64,000 bases of DNA from Edaphocola aurantiacus (GCF_019797745.1 NZ_VOSI01000001.1:928928-992927); one strand, 5' to 3'; shown: positions 52,416-62,585, counted from the first letter of the stretch. Made by a program: numbers and translations. Notes: generated by a model not told the origin, from the sequence alone.

Positions 52416-53848
52416 TTGCGTTTTATTAATTGTTTCAAAAAGGATATCTCAGAAAACTTAAAAATCATTGCTATGACAAAGTAAAGGCTAAAATAACAAA
52501 TACCTGCCAGGACAATCCTCATCAGATCAGTAAATTTAAATAAGAAAAATTTATCTGCACCAAATACTATTATTCCAACTACAAAGCTAAGCAGACAGGC
52601 AGGAAGCAAATCTCTGATCTGCTTACTAAACCCATAATCAATAAACTTTCCGGAATAATAAGAATTAATAAATAGTGCAATAAACGAAAACACGACCTGC
52701 CCCCACAATAAGCCATATATCCCGAAGAAAGAGCTCACCACTAATATGATTACGATCAGGATCTTTTTAATTACTTCAAGTTTCAGAAAAAGATCTGAGC
52801 GGCCTCTAACGTAAAGTATATTTAAATTATAGGCATGAATAGGGTAAAGTAAACCTGCAATGCAAAGAATCTGAAAATAAGGAACGGCATTATCCCATTT
52901 GTGGGTGAATAACAATGTAAATATTGCTTCAGCTTCAACCACCAGATAAGCCAATATCGGTGCCAGTACAAATAAAACCGATGTCATTATCTTCTTATAT
53001 AATGCTCTTAATGCATCAGAGTCATCCTGTATCTTGGCAAATAAGGGCAAGGTGACCTTATTCAGTACCTGAGAAATGTTAGAAACGGGCAGCTGCTTCA
53101 TCGAATCAGCCCTGTTATAATACCCCAATTGAGTAGGAGAATAAAGCTTACCGATAAAAATGGTGTATATATTATTGAATAATGTATCTAATAAAGAGGA
53201 AAGAGACAGCTTATATCCAAAGTTGAAATGATACTTAAACTTTTCCTTATTAAATATAAATTTAGGTCTCCAGGGACTGGTTATCCAAAGCAATATGCTG
53301 AACACACTACTCTGCAAAATATTCATCCATACTAATGCCCATACCCCAAAGCCCTGATAAGCCAGTACAATACCCGTTGCCGCACTAATTATAGACGCCG
53401 GCAATTGCAAACCCAACTCCAGTTTAAATTTTAGCTCTTTTGAAAAAATGGTATGCTGCACCGCACCAAAAGCACCGATAATAAGGGTAATGGAGTAAAC
53501 CCTAATGATTGCCGTGAGTGCAGGAATTTTATAAAAGGTGGCGATAAGTGGGGCGACCAGCACGATAATGAGATAAATCAAAACGCTCATCGCCATATTA
53601 AAAAAGAAGACAGTAGAAAGGTCTTCTTCAGTAATATTTTTTGTGCGAATGAGCGAAGTAGTTAATCCTCCATTGATCAAAACACCACCAAGAGCCATCA
53701 CAACTCCAAATAAAGCAATCTGGCCGAAGTCATCTGGCAAAAGAAGCCTTGCAAGGATAATAGAAACAATAAAGTTTATAATCTGGCTGGAAAACTGTTG
53801 CAAAAAGGACCAGAAAACGCCTGATACTAACTCCTTATTTATTGACAT
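52412..53848 (-). CDS. Wzx-type lipopolysaccharide/capsule flippase (MOP superfamily)
   Basis: A 478-residue protein with about twelve to fourteen membrane helices. GVFWSFLQQFSSQIINFIVS, ARLLLPDDFGQIALF and NGGLTTSLIRTKNITEEDLST are typical of the WzxC-like branch. It turns lipid-linked repeat units from the cytoplasmic to the periplasmic face. It is first in the operon that runs down to 47.4 kb, 47 bases after the UDP-sugar dehydrogenase gene. Confidence 0.92.
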   Translation of the reverse strand: MSINKELVSGVFWSFLQQFSSQIINFIVSIILARLLLPDDFGQIALFGVVMALGGVLINGGLTTSLIRTKNITEEDLSTVFFFNMAMSVLIYLIIVLVAPLIATFYKIPALTAIIRVYSITLIIGAFGAVQHTIFSKELKFKLELGLQLPASIISAATGIVLAYQGFGVWALVWMNILQSSVFSILLWITSPWRPKFIFNKEKFKYHFNFGYKLSLSSLLDTLFNNIYTIFIGKLYSPTQLGYYNRADSMKQLPVSNISQVLNKVTLPLFAKIQDDSDALRALYKKIMTSVLFVLAPILAYLVVEAEAIFTLLFTHKWDNAVPYFQILCIAGLLYPIHAYNLNILYVRGRSDLFLKLEVIKKILIVIILVVSSFFGIYGLLWGQVVFSFIALFINSYYSGKFIDYGFSKQIRDLLPACLLSFVVGIIVFGADKFFLFKFTDLMRIVLAGICYFSLYFVIAMIFKFSEISFLKQLIKRK

Positions 53849-53895
53849 TTTTATAAACTTATTTGTAGATAAGATTGCTGCTGCAGAAAAACGAA

Positions 53896-55209
53896 TTATA
53901 ATGCCCCATCAACCGGAAAAGGTAAGAATGACTTTACATCATAAATTACGCATTGCTCATTCCTTAATTGCTTATAGTCAATAGTCAGAAAATCACTATG
54001 GGCTACTCCCAATACTATTGCATCGTATGTAGTTGTTGGTAAAGTGGTCATCAACTCCAGTCCATACGCTTTGTGTACAAGGTTTGCATCTGCCCAGGGA
54101 TCAAATATATCTACGGTTATTCCGTAAGACTTCAATTCCTGTATGACATCAACAATCTTGGTATTACGCACATCCGGACAATTCTCCTTAAATGTGATAC
54201 CCATCATAAGCAAGCGGGCATTTTTAACAGCGATATCGTTCCGAATCATGCACTTTACTACTTCTGAAGCAATATACTCAGACATGCTTTCATTCATTCT
54301 CCGTGCTGCCAGGATCAAACCAGGATAGTACCCCGCTTCTTTTGCCTTTAAGGCAAGATAATAGGGATCTACACCGATGCAGTGACCACCTGCCAGACCG
54401 GGTTTATAAGCATGAAAGTTCCATTTTGTACCCGCAGCTTCCAGTACCTCATGGGTAGGAATATTCAGTCTGTTACAAATTTTAGCCAGCTCATTGACAA
54501 AGGCTATATTAATATCCCTTTGTGCATTTTCAATGACCTTTGCAGCTTCTGCTACTTTAATCGAAGATGCTTTAAAGGTGCCTGCTGTTATGATGGAACT
54601 ATATAGATTATCGACAAACGTTGCGGCTTCCGGAGTGCTTCCTGAGGTCAACTTTAATATATCAGTTACAGTACGTGTTTTATCTCCGGGATTCATTCGT
54701 TCAGGAGAATAGCCTACATAAAAATCTGTATTAAACGATTTTCCACTGCCTTCTTCCAGTAATGGTACGCATACCTCTTCTGTTAAGCCAGGATAGACGG
54801 TTGATTCATAAATAACAACATCCCCATCCTTTAAATATCGCGCGACTGTCTGACTGGCCAGAATGACTGGCGACAAGTCAGGTTGATTATGATGATCTAC
54901 TGGAGTAGGTACTGTTACGATATAGACGGTTGCGTCCTTAATATCGGATTCCAATGCCGAAACATACAAGCCTTTTTCGCCTCTGCTGGTTTGTAGAATA
55001 CGCTTCAACTGATCTTTTTCTACCTCTAGCGTATCATCTGTTCCCAAACGCAACGCTTCTACCCGCTCCGGGTTGATATCGAAACCAATCACCGTGTAAT
55101 GCTGTGCCAATGCACAGGCCAATGGCAAGCCTACATAACCAAGTCCGATTACCGCAATTTTATGAGCTTCCATCGGAAGCATCAGGGAGTTTGTGTGTGC
55201 TGTTGTCAT
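53896..55209 (-). CDS. nucleotide sugar dehydrogenase (WbpO/VipA-like)
   Basis: A 437-residue NAD-dependent enzyme of the UDP-GlcNAc/GalNAc 6-dehydrogenase family. IAVIGLGYVGLPLACALAQ binds NAD, TVPTPVDHHNQPDLSP and YESTVYPGLTEEV are conserved, and GLAGGHCIGVDPYYLA carries the catalytic Cys. It oxidises C6 to a uronic acid. ATG 55209 gives a reasonable start; the frame extends to a TTG at 55230. It lies between the flippase and kinase genes and fits the diamino-uronic acid pathway of WbpB/WbpD (58.5-60.1 kb). Confidence 0.92.
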   Translation of the reverse strand: MTTAHTNSLMLPMEAHKIAVIGLGYVGLPLACALAQHYTVIGFDINPERVEALRLGTDDTLEVEKDQLKRILQTSRGEKGLYVSALESDIKDATVYIVTVPTPVDHHNQPDLSPVILASQTVARYLKDGDVVIYESTVYPGLTEEVCVPLLEEGSGKSFNTDFYVGYSPERMNPGDKTRTVTDILKLTSGSTPEAATFVDNLYSSIITAGTFKASSIKVAEAAKVIENAQRDINIAFVNELAKICNRLNIPTHEVLEAAGTKWNFHAYKPGLAGGHCIGVDPYYLALKAKEAGYYPGLILAARRMNESMSEYIASEVVKCMIRNDIAVKNARLLMMGITFKENCPDVRNTKIVDVIQELKSYGITVDIFDPWADANLVHKAYGLELMTTLPTTTYDAIVLGVAHSDFLTIDYKQLRNEQCVIYDVKSFLPFPVDGAL

Positions 55210-55249
55210 TACAAATTCTACGCTATACAAATACTAAAATCATCTGCTG

Positions 55250-57628
55250 TTATTCTTTACCCATTCTTCGCTTAAATCTTGCGACAAGTGAATTTCTGTC
55301 CTGGTGACCGCTTTTACGGTCTTCTCCATAACCATAACCATATCCGTAGCCATAACCATAACCTTGCGTATTCGCAACATTGGCATCATTCATAGCTACA
55401 ACAAGATTATTTAATTTCTTATGTACACTGATATCTTTCAGGATATGCATTTGTTCTTTATAAGTATAGTTATAGCGAACAACGTATATAGTCGTATCTA
55501 CAATATCATTCAGATTGAAGGCATCTGCTACCTGTCCGATAGGAGAAGAGTCTAATAGTACATAATCGAACTCCTGTTTCAGCATAGCCATCATCGAACG
55601 CAATTTCGGGCTAAGCATCAGCTCTGAAGGGTTCGGAGGTATTGGTCCGGCACCCATTACATACAGGTTCTTAAAATTAGGAACAGGGTGAATAATCTCT
55701 CCAAGGGAGATACTATCATCAATCAGGTAATTGGTAATACCATATTGCGCTTTCATACCTATACCTAATAACATCTTAGGTCTTCTGATATCAAACTCAA
55801 GCAGGATTACTTTCTTTCCGGTCAATGCAAGACTTGCTCCAAGATTGGTTGTAAATGAGGTTTTACCTTCACCACTCATACTTGATGTAACCAGAATAGC
55901 CTTATGATCCTGACTTTTATGAAGAAATCGAAGGTTGGTTCGTACGAGACGGAATAATTCTGATACTGCATCACGACTGCCTTCTTTTACAACCAGCATT
56001 TGTTCATGCTCATGGTGACTGATTTCACCAATGATCGGTACATCTACAATGCTCTTCACATCGTTAACGCTGGTGATCTTATTATTGAGCATTTCTTTCA
56101 GGAATACAACACCAAGTGGTAATAATAAGCCCAGTAATATACCCCCTAAATAAACTACTTTATTTTTTGGTGATACAGGTTCCCAGTTAATAGAAGCAGA
56201 ATCAATAACTTTTGAATTCGGAGCGGTAGCTGCGGCAAGAATCAGGGTTTCCTCCTGCTTTTGTAACAGATAGCTGTATATCGCAGATTTAATACCTTGC
56301 TCCCGTTTAATACTCAGCAACTGGCGTTCGATATTTGGAGAAGCTTTTACCTTGCTTTCAAAGCTAGTGGAGCTTTGGCTCAGATTACCTTTTGTGATCT
56401 CCAGGCCCCTTTTGACATTATTAATATTCTCATTAATATTGCCTCTCATGGTACTGATTTCTGCATCAAGATTTTTCACTTGTATACTTGTAGGCTCTAC
56501 TGTAGCCAGCAATTGCTTCCGTTGTGCCTGAAGCTCATTATATTTGGCTGTAAGTGCTTGTAAATTAGGATCATTGATACCTAATGTACTTGGAACAAGC
56601 GAATTGTTATCCCTTGAACCCATATAATTTTTCAGAGAAGATAGAATACTTAACTGTATATTATATTGCTCTACCTGCTTTGCATAGTCAGTCGCCTGAG
56701 CCATATACATCTCTGCATTATTATCCTCTACAAGAGAATACTGGCTGCGATAATTGGCTACATCACGTTCTACATCGCCCAGTTCAGAAACCAGGCTACG
56801 CAATCTTCCTTCAATGAAAGTTATGGTATTATCATTTTCGATATTTTTGTCTTTGATCACCTCTCCGGAATACACGTCCATCAGCTTGTTCAGCACATCA
56901 ACAGACTTCTGCGGTACCGCATCTACAAGATTTAACATCAGTACATTGGTATTATCCACTGAACTAACATTTAATTTACTGCTATAAACAGAAGCTATAA
57001 TAGAAGGGTCATTGATTACTACTTCAAAAGCCCCGCTCTTGGTCTTGATCTTATTGTTCAACAAGAAAACACCACGGGCAGTTTTAAACTTTGTACCGAA
57101 AGTTGCAATGTATTTCTTCTCATTTTCAATCCAGTAAAAGCTGTTGACATCTTTAACCTCTATCAGAATGGCTAATCCATAAGCCGTTTTATTGTAATCA
57201 GAAACCTGTAAATCTAAAGGGAACTCATCTTTATAGAGCTCCATCTTTTTCACTTTACCTTCTACATAGTAAGTGATATTCATCTGCAGTTCCTCAATCA
57301 CTTTTTGCATGATAGAGTGACTTTTCAGATACATTATTTCACTTTGTATATCTACACTAGACATAGAATTGCCTCCGCCCATCATGTCAGCGACTTTGGC
57401 TTGCTTGTTTTCTTTCTTAACCATTAAGGTAGCAGAAGAAACATATTGTTTAGTTGCATACCGTAAGTATACAAAAGAAAGAGAGGCGGCTACAATCATG
57501 CAAAGCAAAAACCATGGCCAGTATCTCAGTATCTTAAATAACCAATCTTTAATATTAAAACCTCCAGTAGATTGTATATTCTGGCTATTAGGAGTAGTTG
57601 CCGTATTACTAGGTATCAAAGGTTCCAT
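55250..57628 (-). CDS. wzc: Wzc-type tyrosine autokinase/chain-length regulator
   Basis: A 792-residue inner-membrane protein with a Wzz domain (transmembrane helix about 32-52; second near 495-515), a long periplasmic coiled coil, and a BY-kinase domain from about 560. Walker A is SSMSGEGKTSFTTNLG (Lys near 586), Walker A' VILLEFDIRRP, Walker B YVLLDSSPIG. The tail carries six Tyr in an alternating Tyr-Gly run (about 756-768), the phosphorylation cluster. Cycles of phosphorylation control export and chain length; the phosphatase at 26779 is the likely partner. It overlaps wza by one base. Confidence 0.95.
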   Translation of the reverse strand: MEPLIPSNTATTPNSQNIQSTGGFNIKDWLFKILRYWPWFLLCMIVAASLSFVYLRYATKQYVSSATLMVKKENKQAKVADMMGGGNSMSSVDIQSEIMYLKSHSIMQKVIEELQMNITYYVEGKVKKMELYKDEFPLDLQVSDYNKTAYGLAILIEVKDVNSFYWIENEKKYIATFGTKFKTARGVFLLNNKIKTKSGAFEVVINDPSIIASVYSSKLNVSSVDNTNVLMLNLVDAVPQKSVDVLNKLMDVYSGEVIKDKNIENDNTITFIEGRLRSLVSELGDVERDVANYRSQYSLVEDNNAEMYMAQATDYAKQVEQYNIQLSILSSLKNYMGSRDNNSLVPSTLGINDPNLQALTAKYNELQAQRKQLLATVEPTSIQVKNLDAEISTMRGNINENINNVKRGLEITKGNLSQSSTSFESKVKASPNIERQLLSIKREQGIKSAIYSYLLQKQEETLILAAATAPNSKVIDSASINWEPVSPKNKVVYLGGILLGLLLPLGVVFLKEMLNNKITSVNDVKSIVDVPIIGEISHHEHEQMLVVKEGSRDAVSELFRLVRTNLRFLHKSQDHKAILVTSSMSGEGKTSFTTNLGASLALTGKKVILLEFDIRRPKMLLGIGMKAQYGITNYLIDDSISLGEIIHPVPNFKNLYVMGAGPIPPNPSELMLSPKLRSMMAMLKQEFDYVLLDSSPIGQVADAFNLNDIVDTTIYVVRYNYTYKEQMHILKDISVHKKLNNLVVAMNDANVANTQGYGYGYGYGYGYGEDRKSGHQDRNSLVARFKRRMGKE
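55325..55363 (-). repeat. short tandem repeat coding for the Tyr-Gly tail of the kinase
   Basis: Thirteen codons alternate Gly and Tyr, giving a 6-base repeat with slightly different codons (GGT/GGA/GGC, TAT/TAC). The near-identity allows replication slippage, and in-frame gain or loss would change the number of phosphorylatable Tyr. Confidence 0.75.
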
Positions 57629-58425
57629 TAATTTTTCCTTAAGTTTAATATAATACTATAGACGTTCAATAGTGTTGAAACGGAAGTCAGTGAAAATGTC
57701 GTTAAGGCCAGAGCGTCTGGCTGTCCCTGTGCAATGCGTTCCTGACGCTTAGTAGGTTCCACCACAATCACATCATTTTGCTGCAGATAATAATAAGGAG
57801 AAGATATCGCATCTGTACTATTCAGGTTCAATCGTATCATCTCTCTTTGTGTACCATTTTCTCTGATTAGTAATACATTGTCTTTACGGCCCGACGGTTT
57901 CACATCACCCACTTTTCCTAACGCTTCCAATATACTCGTTTTACGTTCAGAAATGTTCACAATGCCCGGAGTTCCAACCTCTCCTAATACAGTTACCTGT
58001 GCATTAAGCAAACGTACATTCACAATCGGATCTTTTACCTGGCCACTGATCTTTTGAGCAACTAAGTCCCGTGCTTCTTCAAGTGTTTTGTCCGCAATAT
58101 GTATCTTTCCCAGAACAGGAAAGTTTATGTCTCCGTTTTTATCAACTTTATATCCTTCGCTAAGTGATGATGAAGTAATTCCAGATTTGGTAGAAGCACT
58201 TGCAAGTACCCCTTCATTAAATAATGTATTAGATTCAGCATTTAATGTGCTGACCTTAATGGAAACAACATCATCAACTTTTATCCTTTGTTCAGTTTTA
58301 TTATCCAGTTTAATGGTTGTATAGGTTGAATCAGAAAGATCTTTGAAATAAGTCATGCGGTACTTGGGAGTACAGGAATGCAAGCCTAATAACAATAATG
58401 CAGAGATATATATTTTTCTTTTCAT
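57628..58425 (-). CDS. wza: Wza-like polysaccharide export lipoprotein
   Basis: A 265-residue protein with a lipobox (LLGLHSC, lipid on Cys18), a polysaccharide-export domain (INFPVLGKIHIADKTLEEAR, VRLLNAQVTVLGEVGTPG) and a SLBB-like section ending in QQNDVIVVEPTKRQ. A hydrophobic C-terminal helix follows (TTFSLTSVSTLLNVYSIIL). It forms the outer-membrane exit pore or its periplasmic ring. First gene of the wza-wzc unit with its own box upstream. Confidence 0.92.
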   Translation of the reverse strand: MKRKIYISALLLLGLHSCTPKYRMTYFKDLSDSTYTTIKLDNKTEQRIKVDDVVSIKVSTLNAESNTLFNEGVLASASTKSGITSSSLSEGYKVDKNGDINFPVLGKIHIADKTLEEARDLVAQKISGQVKDPIVNVRLLNAQVTVLGEVGTPGIVNISERKTSILEALGKVGDVKPSGRKDNVLLIRENGTQREMIRLNLNSTDAISSPYYYLQQNDVIVVEPTKRQERIAQGQPDALALTTFSLTSVSTLLNVYSIILNLRKN

Positions 58426-58481
58426 AACTGGATTTTGCGCGAAGTTAATGTTAAAATATGATTTTAGTTCCCGTTTAAGTG

Positions 58482-58489
58482 CAAATATA
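58482..58489 (-). promoter_or_regulatory. -7 promoter box for wza-wzc
   Basis: TATATTTG on the minus strand, exact match, 56 bases before the wza ATG in a 78-base gap. No clear -33 element. Confidence 0.45.
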
Positions 58490-58503
58490 AAGCTGTTAAC
58501 ATA

Positions 58504-59529
58504 TTACATGTAATTATTTCCCATCTGATACATCTGTTCAATTATTTCCACTACAGCTACTCCATCTTGGACCGGTGTGGTAATTGCAGCTTTGCCATGT
58601 AACACGTCAATTACATTCTGAATTACATATATATGATTCGCTGCAGAGCCTTTATAATGTCCATAATCATTTCCAGGCAAGGTATCCTGTAATGCAGGCA
58701 TTGTATAATCCTGGATATGACAGTAACAAACCTTGTCCATATACTGTCCGCCCACCTGGATACTACCCTTTTCTGCGATAATGGTCATAGAACTTTCTAA
58801 ATTCTTATCCCAGACAGCAGTAGAAAAATTCAGATTTCCCATGCCGCCCCGTTCCAGCTCAAACAACACATTACCACTATCTTCAAATGCGGTCAGTTCC
58901 TGATGGTTGAAATCATAAAATCGACTTTGCACATTCTTTATTCCTCCGAAAAGCCAATACAAGATATCTATAAAATGGGAGAATTGTGTAAACAAGGTTC
59001 CTCCATCCAGAGACTTGCTTCCGTGCCAGCTATCGGGTGTGTAATAGCGCTCGTCCCGATTCCAGAAGCAGTTCATCTGTACCATATGTATTTGTCCCAA
59101 TACTCCGGAATCCACCACTTCTTTCAACCATACAGAAGGTGGCGAATAGCGGTTTTGCATAACTACAAATACCTTTTTGTCCACTTCTTCTGCTTTTAAA
59201 ATTACTTTTTGTGCATCGATTTTAGACAATGCCAAAGGCTTTTCGATTACAACATGCTTTCTATCGTTAAGTACCTCCAGGGCTACCGGAACATGCAAGC
59301 CATTAGGTACGGCAATATTGGCAACATCAAAATCAAGTCCGGCCTCACGAAAGGCTTCATAGGAATCAAAGAACGGAATATCTGTATAAGCATCCAGCTT
59401 TAACAGGGATTTATTCTTGACATCTATCAAAGCCACTAATTCTGCCTCCTCGTTGCTCCGGATCATTGCAGCATGTCGCTTACCGATATGGCCACAACCT
59501 ATAACTATAAATTTTATCTTATTGTTCAA
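58504..59529 (-). CDS. Gfo/Idh/MocA family oxidoreductase (WbpB-like role)
   Basis: A 341-residue NAD(P)-dependent sugar oxidoreductase. [15 protein letters not shown] binds the nucleotide, VIEKPLAL carries the catalytic Lys, and [21 protein letters not shown] contains the conserved His/Asp segment. Together with the WbpD-like gene that overlaps it by 11 bases, the best guess is 3-oxidation of UDP-GlcNAc uronic acid. Substrate is inferred from context only. Confidence 0.82.
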   Translation of the reverse strand: MNNKIKFIVIGCGHIGKRHAAMIRSNEEAELVALIDVKNKSLLKLDAYTDIPFFDSYEAFREAGLDFDVANIAVPNGLHVPVALEVLNDRKHVVIEKPLALSKIDAQKVILKAEEVDKKVFVVMQNRYSPPSVWLKEVVDSGVLGQIHMVQMNCFWNRDERYYTPDSWHGSKSLDGGTLFTQFSHFIDILYWLFGGIKNVQSRFYDFNHQELTAFEDSGNVLFELERGGMGNLNFSTAVWDKNLESSMTIIAEKGSIQVGGQYMDKVCYCHIQDYTMPALQDTLPGNDYGHYKGSAANHIYVIQNVIDVLHGKAAITTPVQDGVAVVEIIEQMYQMGNNYM

Positions 59530-60100
59530 CTCTTATTACTTCGTTATTAATTAAAGAATAGCGCTCACCACTCTCAGTACACACAGCCGTACCCTGCTCA
59601 TCAAAAACCAGTCTTTCTCCGTAAGTACTCATCCAGCCAATTTGCTTCGCCGGATTTCCGACAACCAATGCATATGCCGGCACATCATGTGCCACGACAG
59701 CTCCAGCGCCGATAAAAGCATATGATCCAATATTATGGCCACAAATAATGGTTGCATTGGCTCCGATAGAGGCTCCTGTACCGATGTGTGTTTTACGGTA
59801 CTGATCTTTACGGTTTACGGCACTTCTTGGGTTCAACACATTGGTAAACACGACTGACGGCCCTATGAATACGTCATCGGCACAATCAACCCCCTCATAA
59901 ATAGATACATTATTCTGTACCTTAACATTGCGCCCTAATGTAACGCCATTGGCAATAAAACAGTTCTGCCCGATATTACACTCCGGCCCTAATACAGCTC
60001 CGGGCATGATATGACAAAAATGCCAGATGCGAGTGCCCGATCCTATCGAAGCTCCCGCATCTACAACTGCCGTTTCATGTACATAAAAATCTGTACCCAT
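59519..60100 (-). CDS. WbpD-like UDP-3-amino-GlcNAcA N-acetyltransferase
   Basis: A 193-residue left-handed beta-helix enzyme. [31 protein letters not shown], with [30 protein letters not shown] and [15 protein letters not shown], closely follows Pseudomonas WbpD. Product: UDP-2,3-diacetamido-glucuronic acid. Of the pathway, a 6-dehydrogenase (53896), the 3-dehydrogenase (58504) and this acetyltransferase are present; a WbpE-type aminotransferase is not clearly identified. Confidence 0.88.
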   Translation of the reverse strand: MGTDFYVHETAVVDAGASIGSGTRIWHFCHIMPGAVLGPECNIGQNCFIANGVTLGRNVKVQNNVSIYEGVDCADDVFIGPSVVFTNVLNPRSAVNRKDQYRKTHIGTGASIGANATIICGHNIGSYAFIGAGAVVAHDVPAYALVVGNPAKQIGWMSTYGERLVFDEQGTAVCTESGERYSLINNEVIRVEQ

Positions 60101-60109
60101 ATATATAAA

Positions 60110-60970
60110 TTACTTCACTAATCGTTCCAGGTATGCACCATAACCGCTCTTTTTAAGCGGCGCTGCAATGTCCAGTAATTGCTCTTTTGTAATAAAACCC
60201 ATTCGGTAAGCTACTTCTTCCGGGCAACCCACTTTAAGCCCCTGGCGGTTTTCCAGGATTTGCACAAACTGGCTTGCCTCCATCATAGAATCAAATGTTC
60301 CGGTATCCAGCCAGGCTGTACCACGGTTCAGCACACTTACTTTCAATCGCCCCTCTTTCAGATATATTTTATTAATATCTGTTATTTCGTATTCCCCGCG
60401 TGCAGATGGTTGTAGATTTTTGGCTATTTCTACTACATCATTATCATAAAAATAGAGTCCGGGAACGGCATAGTTTGATTTAGGAACAACTGGCTTCTCC
60501 TCTATAGAGATGGCATTAAAGTCCTCGTCAAACTCTACTACTCCATAACGTTCCGGATCATGTACCTGGTATGCGTATACTACTCCGCCTTCTACTTCAG
60601 TATTGCTTTGCAGTAATGTACCCATCCCCGCACCATAGAAAATATTATCTCCCAGAACCAGTGCCACCTTCTCTTTACCGATAAATGATTCTCCCAGTAC
60701 GAATGCCTGTGCCAGGCCATTAGGAACTTCCTGAATCACATATTCAAAAGTACATCCCCATTGACGGCCATCGCCCAGCAAACGCTTAAAACCGGCCTGA
60801 TCTTCAGGCGTGGTAATAATAAGTATTTCCTTAATACCCGCCATCATTAATACAGAAAGCGGATAATAAATCATTGGTTTATCGTAAATCGGCATCAGTT
60901 GTTTACTGATCCCTCTGGTAATCGGGTATAATCGGGTTCCGGAGCCTCCGGCAAGTACAATTCCTTTCAT
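60110..60970 (-). CDS. rmlA: glucose-1-phosphate thymidylyltransferase
   Basis: Makes dTDP-glucose from dTTP and glucose 1-phosphate. Its 286 residues carry [15 protein letters not shown], the Lys-containing [27 protein letters not shown] and [15 protein letters not shown]. Normal length. It lies 9 bases upstream of the WbpD-like gene, inside the sugar-nucleotide operon. Confidence 0.97.
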   Translation of the reverse strand: MKGIVLAGGSGTRLYPITRGISKQLMPIYDKPMIYYPLSVLMMAGIKEILIITTPEDQAGFKRLLGDGRQWGCTFEYVIQEVPNGLAQAFVLGESFIGKEKVALVLGDNIFYGAGMGTLLQSNTEVEGGVVYAYQVHDPERYGVVEFDEDFNAISIEEKPVVPKSNYAVPGLYFYDNDVVEIAKNLQPSARGEYEITDINKIYLKEGRLKVSVLNRGTAWLDTGTFDSMMEASQFVQILENRQGLKVGCPEEVAYRMGFITKEQLLDIAAPLKKSGYGAYLERLVK

Positions 60971-60992
60971 ATCAAGGGGTGTATTATAGTGC

Positions 60993-61529
60993 TTAGTGTT
61001 TTAAAAAAGGAAGATCGACATCCTTTTCTGAAAGCAACATCGCAGATGCTGGTATTTTCCAGTCAATATTTAAAATAGGATCATTATACCGGATACCTGC
61101 TTCGGCATCCTTATTATAAAACTGATCACATTTGTATACAAAAACAGCCGTTTCACTCAATACAGAGTATCCATGGGCAAATCCTTTCGGAATATATAAT
61201 TGCTTATTATTTTCTCCACTCAGCTCTACCGCAATAGATTGCAGATATGTATCTGATCCTGGTCTAAGGTCTACCGCAACATCAAGTACCCTACCTTCCA
61301 TAACCCGTACCAGTTTGGCCTGAGCGGCATCTCCCTGCTGAAAATGCAATCCCCTTACTGTACCGTAGGTCGAAAAAGACTGATTATCCTGTACAAAATC
61401 TCCGCTTGCGCCGGTCAATTGCTCAAACTTAGCGCGGTTAAAACTTTCAAAGAAGTAGCCTCTCGAATCCCGGAACACCTGCGGACTCAGGATGAAGCAG
61501 CCTTTTAGTGTTGTTTCTTCTGCTATCAT
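60993..61529 (-). CDS. rmlC: dTDP-4-dehydrorhamnose 3,5-epimerase
   Basis: A 178-residue cupin: [31 protein letters not shown] with the catalytic His, [13 protein letters not shown] and DPILNIDW. It epimerises dTDP-4-keto-6-deoxyglucose towards L-rhamnose. RmlD, the last step, is not in this window. Confidence 0.96.
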   Translation of the reverse strand: MIAEETTLKGCFILSPQVFRDSRGYFFESFNRAKFEQLTGASGDFVQDNQSFSTYGTVRGLHFQQGDAAQAKLVRVMEGRVLDVAVDLRPGSDTYLQSIAVELSGENNKQLYIPKGFAHGYSVLSETAVFVYKCDQFYNKDAEAGIRYNDPILNIDWKIPASAMLLSEKDVDLPFLKH

Positions 61530-61532
61530 GAA

Positions 61533-62585
61533 TTAGCTGTATTGTTGCTCATAATATTTCTGATACGCACCACTTGTAACCTGTTCCAACCATGCTTCAT
61601 TTTCCAAATACCAGTCAACAGTTCTTTCCAGACCTTCTTCAAACTGAAGGCTAGGCTCCCAGCCTAACTCTTCTTTAAGCCTGGTTGCATCAATCGCATA
61701 ACGCAAATCGTGCCCGGCCCTGTCGGTAACAAAAGTAATGAGCTGTGCAGATGCACCTGGCTCACGGTTCAGTTTTTTATCCATTATTGTACATAACAAA
61801 CGGATCAGATCAATATTTTTCCACTCATTATGGCCACCTATATTATAAGTGGTACCCGTAGCGGCCTTATGAAAAATGTCATCGATAGCGCGGGCATGAT
61901 CTTCTACCCATAACCAGTCTCTTACATTTTCACCTTTCCCGTAAATAGGGATCGGTTTATTATTTTTGATATTGTTTATAGATAAAGGAATCAGCTTTTC
62001 CGGAAAGTGATGCGAACCATAATTATTAGAACAATTAGAGATCACACAATCCATCCCATAAGTATCGTGATAGGCGCGCACAAAATGGTCTGAGCTTGCT
62101 TTTGATGCAGAATAAGGACTATGGGGATCATAAGCGGTCGTTTCGGTAAACATACCGTCTTCGCCTAAAGCACCATATACTTCATCAGTCGATACATGAT
62201 AAAAACGATGACTGTCATAAGCACCTTCCCAGGCTTCGCGTGCCACATTTAATAAGGTAACTGTACCCACCACATTTGTCATTACAAAATCGAGTGGATT
62301 GGTAATGCTGCGATCTACATGGCTTTCTGCAGCCAGGTGTATTACAGCATCAGGATTATATTTCTGAAAAAGCGCTTTTACAAATGAAGTATCACAGATA
62401 TCTCCTTTCTCAAATATATAATTCGGCTTTTTTTCTATATCGCTTAAGTTAGCCAGGTTACCGGCATAAGTCAGTTTATCCAGGTTCACAATAGTGTACT
62501 GCGGATAGTTATTGACCAAGCGTCTAACAACATGGGAGCCGATAAAACCGGCTCCACCTGTGATAATAATCGTTTTTTGAGACAT
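61533..62585 (-). CDS. rmlB: dTDP-glucose 4,6-dehydratase
   Basis: A 350-residue SDR: ITGGAGFIGSHVVRRL, HLAAESHVDRSI, STDEVYG and the catalytic YSASK with PHSPYSASKASSDHF, then NNYGSHHFPEKLIPL. It supplies dTDP-4-keto-6-deoxyglucose, the branch point to rhamnose (with RmlC) or to Qui4NAc (VioA/VioB-like pair). Three bases separate it from rmlC. It lies 32 bases after the exbB-type gene. Confidence 0.97.
   Translation of the reverse strand: MSQKTIIITGGAGFIGSHVVRRLVNNYPQYTIVNLDKLTYAGNLANLSDIEKKPNYIFEKGDICDTSFVKALFQKYNPDAVIHLAAESHVDRSITNPLDFVMTNVVGTVTLLNVAREAWEGAYDSHRFYHVSTDEVYGALGEDGMFTETTAYDPHSPYSASKASSDHFVRAYHDTYGMDCVISNCSNNYGSHHFPEKLIPLSINNIKNNKPIPIYGKGENVRDWLWVEDHARAIDDIFHKAATGTTYNIGGHNEWKNIDLIRLLCTIMDKKLNREPGASAQLITFVTDRAGHDLRYAIDATRLKEELGWEPSLQFEEGLERTVDWYLENEAWLEQVTSGAYQKYYEQQYS

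Noticed and set aside
55325-55363. Short repeat as a possible CRISPR or minisatellite array
   Set aside because: It is in frame and codes for the Tyr-Gly tail of the kinase; there are no spacers.
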